Source: JAVBKX01 sp031553835 (GTDB taxonomy: Bacteria; Bacteroidota; Bacteroidia; Bacteroidales; Azobacteroidaceae). Taken from it: a stretch of DNA of 31,555 nt. The stretch is taken from the NCBI GenBank assembly GCA_031553835.1, contig JAVBKX010000056.1, forward strand, positions 1 through 31,555. Direction: 5' to 3'. Shown piece after piece: positions 16,073 through 23,153 of the stretch. How positions within the stretch are numbered: the first letter of the stretch is position 1; every line of letters starts with the position of its first letter. The translations under genes and the position numbers were made by a program. The notes under the pieces are model-generated. The model saw only the letters and a list, made by a program, of their open reading frames with translations. It was not told the origin of the DNA and made no database searches.

Positions 16073-17507
16073 TATATGGAAAACGTTGGATTGGTGGACA
16101 ATCGCCCTATACCTGATTTTGGTATTAGCCGGATGGTTCAACATCTATGCTTCTACGTATGATTACGATCATGTAGGGATGTTTGATTTATCGGGACGGT
16201 CGGGAATGCAGATGATTTGGATCGGGACTTCGTTGTTTTTGGCGCTCATCATATTAATGACCGATAATGATTGGTTCGATATTTTTGCCTATTGGATATA
16301 TGCCATCATCATTATACTATTGATCGCCACCATTTTTTTGGCGCCGGACATCAAAGGATCCCGTTCCTGGTTGCGCTTTGGATCCTGGTTTCAAATACAA
16401 CCCGCAGAATTTGCCAAATTTGCCACAGCATTAGCTTTGGCCAAATTATTAAACGGATACAAATTTCAATTATTGAAATTCAGCAACTTCCTGAAAGCAT
16501 TGATGTTGATGTTTTTGCCGATGATTCTGATTTTGCTTCAGAAAGAAACCGGTTCGGCATTGGTTTATTTGGCTTTTTTCTTTGTATTATACCGTGAAGG
16601 CATGTCGGGAATGGTCTTATTAATCGGCCTGAGTATGATCCTTTTCTTTGTTGTCAGCGTCAAATTTTCGGATGTCGTTTGGTTAGGCGCCACAGATCTC
16701 GGCATTTTTTTGGTTTTGCTGATGATCGTTATAATTATTGTCGGGCTGATGTACCGGTACAAAAGCGATCAGTTGCCCATGAATTATATATCCCTGGCTG
16801 TGATCGCCAGTATAGCAATGGCCATCATAGCCGCCCATTTTTACACATTTAATTTATCAACAATTATACTGATACTATTAGCCTTAATCGGCATTTTCTT
16901 ACTTTGGTCGGCTTTCAAATTCTGGTCGGCAACTTATTTTTCTATTATTACCGTAGGAGTTCTTGCCATTGCATTTTTATATTCGAGTGATTACGTTTTT
17001 GACAAGGTACTCGAACCGCATCAACAAACCAGAATCCAAGTCGTATTGGGGATGAAAGACGATCCCAATGGCGCCGGTTATAATGTCAACCAATCGAAGA
17101 TTGCCATTGGTTCGGGAGGATTTTGGGGCAAAGGCTTTTTGAATGGCACGCAAACTAAATTAAAATATGTACCGGAACAGGATACCGATTTTATTTTCTG
17201 TACTGTAGGCGAAGAACGAGGATTTGTAGGTTCTGTCATCGTTTTATTATTATTTGCACTACTTATTCTGCGCCTCTTTCATCTCGCCGAGCGCCAGCGT
17301 TCTACATTCAATCGCGTATATGGCTATAGCGTTGCCTCCATTTTATTTTTTCACCTGACCATTAACATCGGAATGGTTATAGGATTAACTCCCGTGATCG
17401 GCATTCCCCTACCCTTTTTTAGCTACGGAGGCTCTTCGTTGTGGGGCTTTACCATATTATTATTCATTTTTTGCCGATTAGATGCATCCCGGTCTGATCG
17501 ATTGTAG
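16053..17507 (+). CDS. rodA: Rod-shape-determining SEDS glycosyltransferase RodA
   Basis: A polytopic membrane enzyme that polymerises lipid II into glycan strands and pairs with PBP2. The 484 residues are longer than the roughly 370 of E. coli RodA, with extra hydrophobic segments in the middle (about 225-300); I recall similar lengths in other Bacteroidetes. SEDS signatures are GSRSWLRFGSWFQIQPAEFAK, KETGSALVY, the loop PEQDTDFIF with D379 in the position of the essential aspartate, and GIPLPFFSYGGSS. It overlaps mrdA by 20 bases, closing the mre operon. Confidence 0.95.
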   Translation: MPYRKINIWKTLDWWTIALYLILVLAGWFNIYASTYDYDHVGMFDLSGRSGMQMIWIGTSLFLALIILMTDNDWFDIFAYWIYAIIIILLIATIFLAPDIKGSRSWLRFGSWFQIQPAEFAKFATALALAKLLNGYKFQLLKFSNFLKALMLMFLPMILILLQKETGSALVYLAFFFVLYREGMSGMVLLIGLSMILFFVVSVKFSDVVWLGATDLGIFLVLLMIVIIIVGLMYRYKSDQLPMNYISLAVIASIAMAIIAAHFYTFNLSTIILILLALIGIFLLWSAFKFWSATYFSIITVGVLAIAFLYSSDYVFDKVLEPHQQTRIQVVLGMKDDPNGAGYNVNQSKIAIGSGGFWGKGFLNGTQTKLKYVPEQDTDFIFCTVGEERGFVGSVIVLLLFALLILRLFHLAERQRSTFNRVYGYSVASILFFHLTINIGMVIGLTPVIGIPLPFFSYGGSSLWGFTILLFIFCRLDASRSDRL

Positions 17508-17539
17508 CCAATATTTTCATCATCTGTTGAAAAAATGCT

Positions 17540-17547
17540 TACTTTTG
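17540..17547 (+). promoter_or_regulatory. -7 element for the outer-membrane barrel gene
   Basis: TACTTTTG fits TAnnTTTG, 26 bases before the ATG at 17574 and after the rodA stop. It indicates that the barrel gene is transcribed separately from the mre operon. Confidence 0.6.
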
Positions 17548-17573
17548 CATACTTTTTTTAAAAATATGTATAA

Positions 17574-18815
17574 ATGAGGACACTTGGGGTTACATTTCTT
17601 TTCACTTTCTGTTTTTATTTTTTAGGTTTTGCACAAGACAAACAAGAGTCGTTGACATTCAAATTCAGCGGTTTCCTCCGGGGAGATTTTTACTATGATA
17701 CCCGGCAAAGCGTAGCAGCTAATGAAGCTTTATTTTTTCTATACCCGTTAGATGTGGAAAAAGATGCTGTTGGGGAAGATTTGAATGCAGTTCCTAATTC
17801 CGGTTTTTACACGTTCAATACCCGTCCGATTTTAGAAGTCAGCGGATTAAAAATTTTTGATGCCCGGGTCTCGGCCAAAGTGGAAGCTGATTTCGCCGGA
17901 TTTAGCGGGGCATCCGCTTTATTACGTTTACGCCAGGCTTATATGAAAATGCAATGGGAGAAAGCGAGTCTAATTGTCGGACAAACATGGCATCCCTTAT
18001 TTTCTCCGGTAATGCCTGAAGTGCTCTCGCTTTCTGTCGGAGCTCCTTTCAATCCATTCAACCGAAGTCCACAAATTCGATATGACTACAAAGTAAATAA
18101 CGTAACTTTTTCAGGAGCGGCGCTTTATCAACTGCAATATAATTCAACAGGACCTAATGGCAAAACCAATATATATCAACGAAATGCCGTCATTCCTGAA
18201 TTATTTCTCGGGGCTACTTACCGCTTGCAATCCTGGACGGCCGGCGTAGGAATTGATTATCTGACGATTGCACCCCGAACAAAATCGGAAATAAATGGAA
18301 AAGTATATAAAGTAGATGAAACGCTTTCCTCTCTTTCTTATTCTGCCTATTGCGGATATACACACAACATGCTTTCGATTGGTGTAAAATCCATTATCGG
18401 ACACAATTTGGCACACAACTGCATGTTTGGAGGTTATGGCATCTCGTCTATAGATCCGGTTACAGGCGAACAACAATATACCAACTTCACCCATTCTTCT
18501 TCCTGGTTAAATATTTCCTATGGCAAAAAGTACAAAGGCAATTTGTTTGCCGGATATACCAAAAAACTCGGCACAGAAAAAGCGCTCGTCGAAAATTCTC
18601 ATTTTTATGGAGAAGGATTAACCATGGATTATTTATACCGTCTTTGTGGCGCCTTTTCATACAACGTCCGCCATTTTTCACTTGGTTTGGAATATGAATG
18701 TACAACTGCCGGTTATGGAGACAAAGGGACAATGAACTGGGATAATGGGACTTACAATAGCACACATGCAGTTACCAATCACCGGATTGTAGGTGTTGCC
18801 TGTTATTACTTTTAA
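17574..18815 (+). CDS. Outer-membrane beta-barrel (porin-like) protein
   Basis: A 413-residue exported protein. The signal peptide is about residues 1-21 (cleavage near GFAQ-DKQ). The mature part shows alternating hydrophobic/polar strands with many aromatic residues, for example FKFSGFLRGDFYYDTRQ at the start, LRLRQAYMKMQWEKASLIVGQTWHPLF in the middle, and a C-terminal ACYYF ending in phenylalanine, the usual barrel terminus. The layout resembles DcaP-like or other general porins more than TonB-dependent receptors: there is no plug and it is too short. Substrate unknown. It precedes the xylose regulator in the same direction, but a dyad and a separate promoter lie between, so a link to xylose uptake is only a possibility. 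Confidence 0.75.
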   Translation: MRTLGVTFLFTFCFYFLGFAQDKQESLTFKFSGFLRGDFYYDTRQSVAANEALFFLYPLDVEKDAVGEDLNAVPNSGFYTFNTRPILEVSGLKIFDARVSAKVEADFAGFSGASALLRLRQAYMKMQWEKASLIVGQTWHPLFSPVMPEVLSLSVGAPFNPFNRSPQIRYDYKVNNVTFSGAALYQLQYNSTGPNGKTNIYQRNAVIPELFLGATYRLQSWTAGVGIDYLTIAPRTKSEINGKVYKVDETLSSLSYSAYCGYTHNMLSIGVKSIIGHNLAHNCMFGGYGISSIDPVTGEQQYTNFTHSSSWLNISYGKKYKGNLFAGYTKKLGTEKALVENSHFYGEGLTMDYLYRLCGAFSYNVRHFSLGLEYECTTAGYGDKGTMNWDNGTYNSTHAVTNHRIVGVACYYF

Positions 18816-18860
18816 GTTAGCTGCAAATGCATTTCTTTTTCCATTGCTTTACTTCGTTTA

Positions 18861-18888
18861 TACAATAAGCCTCATTTTACTTATTGTA
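18861..18888. promoter_or_regulatory. Perfect dyad TACAATAAG-N10-CTTATTGTA, candidate XylR operator or terminator
   Basis: A perfect 9-base inverted repeat lies 87 bases before the xylR -7 element. The half-site TACAATAAG recurs exactly at 19752-19760 before xylB, which favours a regulator-binding site. A weak terminator for the upstream barrel gene is an alternative. Confidence 0.5.
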
Positions 18889-18974
18889 TATTTGATAATA
18901 TTTAATTCGCTGAATATCAATTTTTTAACAAAATTTTCATCCCACAATCTTTCTTTTTTCGATAAAAAAAATAT

Positions 18975-18982
18975 TATATTTG
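18975..18982 (+). promoter_or_regulatory. -7 element for xylR
   Basis: TATATTTG fits TAnnTTTG, 28 bases before the ATG at 19011. No TTG at -33 is visible in this T/A-rich stretch. Confidence 0.55.
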
Positions 18983-19003
18983 CAGTTCTAATATCATGAA
19001 CTG
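18983..19003. promoter_or_regulatory. Dyad CAGTTC-N9-GAACTG at the xylR transcription start
   Basis: A perfect 6-base inverted repeat begins at the base after the -7 element and so covers the expected transcript start. A protein bound here would block initiation; it could also form a small 5' hairpin. It differs in sequence from the TACAATAAG dyads. Confidence 0.4.
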
Positions 19004-19010
19004 AGTGAAT

Positions 19011-19736
19011 ATGACATTTAATAATACCGCTTTCATGCAATCCTTTGTATCGGTAGATTGCGTTGTATTCGGATTTGACAACAATCAACTCCATGTATTA
19101 TTAGTACAACGGAATGAGGAAAATTCAGATAAAGACCTCAAGTTGCCGGGAAGTTTAATTTATCAGGAAGAAGACGCAGACAAGGCCGCTCATCGTGTTT
19201 TAAATGAATTGACTGGCATTAAGCGAATGACTCTCAAGCAATTCAAAAGCTTTACTTCTCCCCGGCGAACGCAAAATCCCAAAGATCTTAAATGGTTAGA
19301 GATAGCCTACTACAATAAAATCGAACGATTAATCACAATTGCTTATTTATCGCTTTGCAAAATCAATCGCAAACTCAATCTTGTTTCTAAATACAAGTCG
19401 GTCGAATGGTGTCCGGTCAACGAATTACCACACATGCCTTTTGATCACAACCAAATTGTTGAAGAATCATTACAAGAGATTCACCGCTGGGTAGAATCCG
19501 ATCCGTCCATTGTTTTTGAATTGCTCCCGTCCAAATTTACTGCTGCGGAACTGAGAAAATTGTATGAAGCCATTTACGGCCGGCCGTTGGATGTACGAAA
19601 TTTTCATAAAAAAATTGCATCAACAGCCTATATTGTGCCATTGGACGAACGCCAGGAAGGGGTTTCCCACCGGGCTGCCCGCTTTTACAAATTCGACAAG
19701 ATATTGTATAAAAAACGAATGTCAACTTTAGAATAA
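19011..19736 (+). CDS. xylR: Nudix-domain transcriptional regulator of xylose use (NrtR/AraR-like)
   Basis: A 241-residue protein. The N-terminal Nudix fold (about 1-140) is followed by a C-terminal winged-helix domain (about 150-235, with FTAAELRKLYEAIYGRPLDVRNFHKKI). The Nudix box, LPGSLIYQEEDADKAAHRVL then NELTGI, has lost two of the catalytic glutamates (RVLNEL where REUxEE is expected), so it probably senses a sugar phosphate or other ligand rather than hydrolysing it. Proteins of this design control arabinose and xylose genes in Bacteroides. The next gene, 27 bases away, is xylB. The ATG at 19011 is preferred over a GTG at 19005. Function as xylose regulator is from family plus context. 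Confidence 0.85.
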   Translation: MTFNNTAFMQSFVSVDCVVFGFDNNQLHVLLVQRNEENSDKDLKLPGSLIYQEEDADKAAHRVLNELTGIKRMTLKQFKSFTSPRRTQNPKDLKWLEIAYYNKIERLITIAYLSLCKINRKLNLVSKYKSVEWCPVNELPHMPFDHNQIVEESLQEIHRWVESDPSIVFELLPSKFTAAELRKLYEAIYGRPLDVRNFHKKIASTAYIVPLDERQEGVSHRAARFYKFDKILYKKRMSTLE

Positions 19737-19741
19737 TTACT

Positions 19742-19760
19742 TTGTAAAAAATACAATAAG
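19742..19760. promoter_or_regulatory. Candidate XylR operator before xylB
   Basis: TTGTA-N5-TACAA (19742-19756) is an inverted repeat, and its right half extends to TACAATAAG (19752-19760), identical to the half-site at 18861-18869. It fills most of the 27-base gap between xylR and xylB, ending three bases before the xylB ATG. Confidence 0.5.
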
Positions 19761-19763
19761 TCT

Positions 19764-21269
19764 ATGTATTTATTAGGATATGATGTTGGAAGCTCTTCGG
19801 TAAAAGCTTCATTAGTAGATGCAATTTCCGGTAAAATCATTGCTTCGGATTTTTTCCCGAAAGTAGAAATGGCTATTCATGCCGAAAAAGCAGGATGGGC
19901 AGAACAAGATCCAGAATCCTGGTGGGCCAATTTGAAATTGGCTCATGTATCTGTCATGCAACAATCAGGAGTCAGCGGAGATGAAATCAAAGCCATCGGA
20001 ATTTCCTGGCAAATGCACGGCCTGGTGCTGGTCGATAAAAATCAAAAGGTGCTGCGGCCTGCCATCATCTGGTGCGATAGCCGTGCGGTACCTTACGGCG
20101 AAAAAGCATTTCAGGCCATCGGACAAGAAAAATGTTTATCTCATTTACTAAATTCTCCAGGCAATTTCACTGCAGCTAAATTAGCCTGGGTGAAAGAAAA
20201 CGAACCGGAAATCTACGATGAAATCGACAAATTGATGCTACCCGGCGATTACATCGGCATGCGTCTGACCGGAGATATTGTGACTACAATAGAAGGTTTG
20301 TCGGAAGGAATTTTTTGGGATTTCAAAGAAAATAAATTATCTAATAATATACTGAATTATTTTGGTTTCGACCGGAACTTCATTCCCCAACTCAAGCCGA
20401 CATTCGGCATACAAGGCTTAGTATGTGCAAAAACAGCCAAAGAATTGGGACTGAAAGAAGGGACTCCCATCACATACCGGGCCGGAGACCAACCCAACAA
20501 TGCTGTTTCGTTAAATGTGTTTAATCCTGGAGAAATTGCCTCTACCGCAGGCACTTCAGGAGTAGTGTATGGAGTTTTGGGAAATGTCAATTATGACCCT
20601 TGTTCCCGTGTTAATACTTTTGCTCACGTTAATCACACAGCAGAACAGACCCGCCTGGGCGTTTTGCTGTGTATTAACGGTACCGGAATTTTAAACTCAT
20701 GGATCAAAAGAAATATAGTACCTGAAAATCTCAGTTACAACGATATGAATGCATTGGCAAGCCAATCTCCGATTGGGAGTAAGGGCATTTCCATCATTCC
20801 ATTCGGAAATGGAGCGGAGCGTATTTTAGAAAATAAAGAAACAGGATGTTCCATTCACGGGATTAATTTCAATACACATGGAAAAGCCGACATTATTCGC
20901 GCAGCCCAGGAAGGAATTGTTTTTTCTTTTCAATACGGAATGGAAATTATGAAAGGCATGGGAATGGATATTCACGTGATCCGGGCCGGAAATGCCAACA
21001 TGTTTCTCAGTCCGATTTTCCGTCAAACCCTGGCAAGTATCAGCCAGGCCACCATCGAACTTTATGATACCGACGGAGCAGCCGGCGCCGCCAAAGCAGC
21101 CGGAATCGGAGCAGGAATTTATGCTTCGAATAAAGAAGCCTTTGGTTCACTTACAAAATTGGCAGTAATTGAGCCGGAAACCGATAAAATAGAAGAGTAT
21201 CGGGAGGCGTATGGAAAATGGGAAGCTGCGCTTGGGGGTACTGGGTGCAAGGTACCGGGTTCAAGGTGA
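19764..21269 (+). CDS. xylB: Xylulokinase
   Basis: Phosphorylates D-xylulose to xylulose-5-phosphate with ATP, feeding the pentose phosphate pathway. FGGY-family kinase, 501 residues: N-terminal GYDVGSSSVKASLV (5-18), substrate region ISWQMHGLVLVD, catalytic base D242 in RAGDQPNNAVS, and C-terminal ATPase motifs around DGAAGAAKAAGIGAG. The last eleven or so residues (about 491-501, GGTGCKVPGSR) are encoded by the left terminal repeat of the inserted four-helix cassette, and the stop codon lies in that repeat. The native C-terminus has therefore probably been replaced at the very end, outside the catalytic core. Part of xylR-xylB-xylA-symporter. Confidence 0.95.
   Translation: MYLLGYDVGSSSVKASLVDAISGKIIASDFFPKVEMAIHAEKAGWAEQDPESWWANLKLAHVSVMQQSGVSGDEIKAIGISWQMHGLVLVDKNQKVLRPAIIWCDSRAVPYGEKAFQAIGQEKCLSHLLNSPGNFTAAKLAWVKENEPEIYDEIDKLMLPGDYIGMRLTGDIVTTIEGLSEGIFWDFKENKLSNNILNYFGFDRNFIPQLKPTFGIQGLVCAKTAKELGLKEGTPITYRAGDQPNNAVSLNVFNPGEIASTAGTSGVVYGVLGNVNYDPCSRVNTFAHVNHTAEQTRLGVLLCINGTGILNSWIKRNIVPENLSYNDMNALASQSPIGSKGISIIPFGNGAERILENKETGCSIHGINFNTHGKADIIRAAQEGIVFSFQYGMEIMKGMGMDIHVIRAGNANMFLSPIFRQTLASISQATIELYDTDGAAGAAKAAGIGAGIYASNKEAFGSLTKLAVIEPETDKIEEYREAYGKWEAALGGTGCKVPGSR
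21238..21268 (+). repeat. Left terminal inverted repeat of the cassette
   Basis: Begins GTACTGGGTGCAAGGTACC and is built of a 14-nt tandem unit. It overlaps the 3' end of xylB, including part of the stop codon. Confidence 0.65.
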
Positions 21270-21314
21270 AAAGAAACATGAGAAATATAACCAGACCTTA
21301 ACAATAGAAACCGT

Positions 21315-21680
21315 ATGGAAAAAAAATTAGTGCACAGTTTTGAAGACTTAACCGTGTGGAAAGACGCTATGCAATTGGTTGTATTAGTATATTCCGAAAT
21401 GAAAGATTGTAAAGATTTTGGATTTAAAGATCAGATACAAAGAGCAAGTGTTTCGATTCCATCGAACATTTCAGAAGGATTTGAAAGACAAACGAATAAA
21501 GAATTTATGCAATTTTTATTCATAGCTAAAGGTTCGTGTGGAGAAGTTCAAACTCAATTATATTTGGCAATAAAATTAGGATATATCCCAAAAGAAAAAG
21601 GGATTGAACTTGTTAATACAACAAAGAAAATATCCAAAATGATTTATAGTTTAATAAAATACAGAAAAAATATAATCTAA
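21315..21680 (+). CDS. Four-helix-bundle protein (23S rRNA intervening-sequence/S23 family)
   Basis: A 121-residue, wholly helical protein. The family hallmarks are FEDLTVWKDAMQLV (9-22), the central QIQRASVSIPSNISEGFER, and FLFIAKGSCGEVQTQL, the usual Q-x2-RAs-SI-sNI-EG and iA-GS--E patterns. Relatives occur inside 23S rRNA intervening sequences, beside diversity-generating retroelements (Avd) and as scattered solo genes in many Bacteroidetes genomes; their function is not established. This copy sits between xylB and xylA, flanked by inverted repeats, and has a more AT-rich coding sequence than its neighbours, suggesting arrival by insertion. It has no metabolic link to xylose. Start ATG 21315, 46 bases after the xylB stop. 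Confidence 0.9.
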   Translation: MEKKLVHSFEDLTVWKDAMQLVVLVYSEMKDCKDFGFKDQIQRASVSIPSNISEGFERQTNKEFMQFLFIAKGSCGEVQTQLYLAIKLGYIPKEKGIELVNTTKKISKMIYSLIKYRKNII

Positions 21681-21698
21681 ATAATTCAATTAACTCAG

Positions 21699-21729
21699 CA
21701 CCTTGTACCCAGTACCTCGTACCCAGTAC
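21699..21729 (-). repeat. Right terminal inverted repeat of the cassette
   Basis: Its reverse complement begins GTACTGGGTACGAGGTACTG and differs from the left arm at four positions. It ends 24 bases before the xylA ATG and so lies in the xylA leader. Confidence 0.65.
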
Positions 21730-21753
21730 ATCTGCTTCAAAAAATTAAAAATT

Positions 21754-23070
21754 ATGGCTACAAAAGAATTCTTTCCCGAAATCGGGAAAATCAAATTTGA
21801 AGGAAAAGAAAGTCGCAATCCGTTGGCATTCCGTTATTATGATCCGGAAAAATTGGTAAACGGAAAAAAAATGAAAGATTGGTTGAAATTTTCTATGGCA
21901 TGGTGGCACACATTGTGCGCAGAAGGCGGGGATCCATTCGGTCCCGGCACCAAAACTTTCGCATGGAAAAGTAGTTCCGACAGAATTCAGGCGGCAAAAG
22001 ACAAATTAGACGCCGGATTTGAATTCATGCAAAAAATCGGCATCGAATATTATTGCTTCCATGATATCGACCTGGTAGATGAAGCCGATTCTATCGAACA
22101 ATATGAAGCCGATTTGAAAGAAATAGTTGCGTATGCTAAAAAAAGACAGGCAGAAACAGGAATCAAATTGTTGTGGGGAACTGCGAATGTATTCAGCCAC
22201 AAACGTTACATGAATGGAGCGGCTACCAATCCCGATTTCAATGTGGTTGCACGTGCTGCCGTTCAAATAAAAAATGCGCTTGACGCTACCATCGAATTGG
22301 GAGGTACAAACTACGTATTTTGGGGTGGACGCGAAGGTTATTCTTCGTTATTGAATACCGATCAGAAACGCGAAAAAGAGCATTTGGCAAAAATGTTGGC
22401 AGCAGCCCGCGATTACGCCCGTGCAAAAGGATTCAAAGGCACTTTCCTGATCGAACCCAAACCAATGGAACCTACGAAACATCAATACGATGTAGATGCC
22501 GAAACGGTAATCGGATTCCTGAAAGCACATAACTTAGATAAAGATTTTAAACTAAATATCGAAGTAAATCACGCTACATTAGCCGGACACACATTTGAGC
22601 ACGAATTGGCTGTAGCGGTTGATAACGGCATGTTGGGTTCTATCGATGCCAATCGCGGAGATTATCAAAACGGCTGGGATACCGACCAATTCCCAATCGA
22701 CCAATTCGAATTGGTACAAGCCATGTTGCAGGTAATTCGCAACGGAGGTTTTGGCAATGGCGGAACAAATTTTGATGCCAAGACCCGCCGCAACTCCACC
22801 GATTTGGAAGATATTTTTATTGCTCACATTGCAGCTATGGACGTAATGGCGCGCGCCTTGGAAAGCGCAGCCGCTATTTTGAATGAATCTCCTTATAAAA
22901 AAATGGTTACAGAACGCTATGCTTCTTTCGATGCCGGCAAAGGAAAAGAATTTGAAAACGGTAAAATGACGTTGGAAGATTTGGTTGCTTACGCCAAAGC
23001 CAACGGTGAACCACAACAAATCAGCGGCAAACAAGAGCTGTACGAGGCGATAGTTAATATGTACATCTAA
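21754..23070 (+). CDS. xylA: Xylose isomerase
   Basis: Interconverts D-xylose and D-xylulose in the cytoplasm using two divalent metals. From the ATG at 21754 the protein is 438 residues, the standard class II length; a longer frame through the upstream repeat (from a TTG at 21703) is spurious. Active-site features are H103 and D106 in CFHDIDLVDEA, WGGREGY, metal ligand E234 and K236 in LIEPKPMEPTKHQYD, NHATLAGHTFEHE, and the DANRGDYQNGWDTD metal loop. It lies between the four-helix cassette and the symporter gene, with repeat hairpins on both sides. Confidence 0.97.
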   Translation: MATKEFFPEIGKIKFEGKESRNPLAFRYYDPEKLVNGKKMKDWLKFSMAWWHTLCAEGGDPFGPGTKTFAWKSSSDRIQAAKDKLDAGFEFMQKIGIEYYCFHDIDLVDEADSIEQYEADLKEIVAYAKKRQAETGIKLLWGTANVFSHKRYMNGAATNPDFNVVARAAVQIKNALDATIELGGTNYVFWGGREGYSSLLNTDQKREKEHLAKMLAAARDYARAKGFKGTFLIEPKPMEPTKHQYDVDAETVIGFLKAHNLDKDFKLNIEVNHATLAGHTFEHELAVAVDNGMLGSIDANRGDYQNGWDTDQFPIDQFELVQAMLQVIRNGGFGNGGTNFDAKTRRNSTDLEDIFIAHIAAMDVMARALESAAAILNESPYKKMVTERYASFDAGKGKEFENGKMTLEDLVAYAKANGEPQQISGKQELYEAIVNMYI

Positions 23071-23073
23071 TCT

Positions 23074-23141
23074 GGTGTAAGGTAGTAAGGTACAGGGTAC
23101 AAGGTTGAATCTCTTGCACCTTGTGCCCGCACCTTGTACCC
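23074..23141. repeat. Gene-less hairpin copy of the cassette repeat
   Basis: GGGTACAAGGT (23095-23105) pairs with ACCTTGTGCCC (23118-23128), and related units continue outward on both sides (GGTAGTAAGGTACA on the left, GCACCTTGTACCC on the right). The sequence is the same family as the terminal repeats at 21238-21268 and 21699-21729, but here only about 12 bases separate the arms. It occupies most of the xylA-symporter gap. Confidence 0.6.
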
Positions 23142-23153
23142 AAACAATATATC

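Larger units (their letters stand above)
21238..21729 (+). mobile_element. Candidate cassette: four-helix-bundle gene within 31-bp inverted repeats
   Basis: The 492-bp unit has terminal inverted repeats at 21238-21268 and 21699-21729 that match at 27 of 31 positions. Each arm contains two copies of a 14-nt unit of the form GGTACYGGGTKCAA. The interior carries one gene (21315-21680) and nothing else. It separates xylB from xylA and supplies the last codons of xylB. I see no transposase and no clear target duplication, so mobility is inferred. Confidence 0.5.

Noticed and set aside
21315..21680. Avd accessory gene of a diversity-generating retroelement
   Set aside because: No reverse transcriptase, template repeat or variable repeat is present nearby; the reverse transcriptase at 31235-31555 is a group II intron maturase 9.5 kb away.
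21703..21753. N-terminal extension of XylA through the repeat
   Set aside because: It starts at a TTG and translates the cassette's right terminal repeat; the ATG at 21754 gives the standard 438-residue enzyme.
21238..23141. CRISPR array
   Set aside because: The repeats are inverted and clustered at three gene borders, with no regular spacers and no cas genes.
23121..23153. N-terminal extension of the xylose symporter
   Set aside because: It starts at a TTG within the hairpin repeat; the ATG at 23154 gives the typical MGKQYN start.
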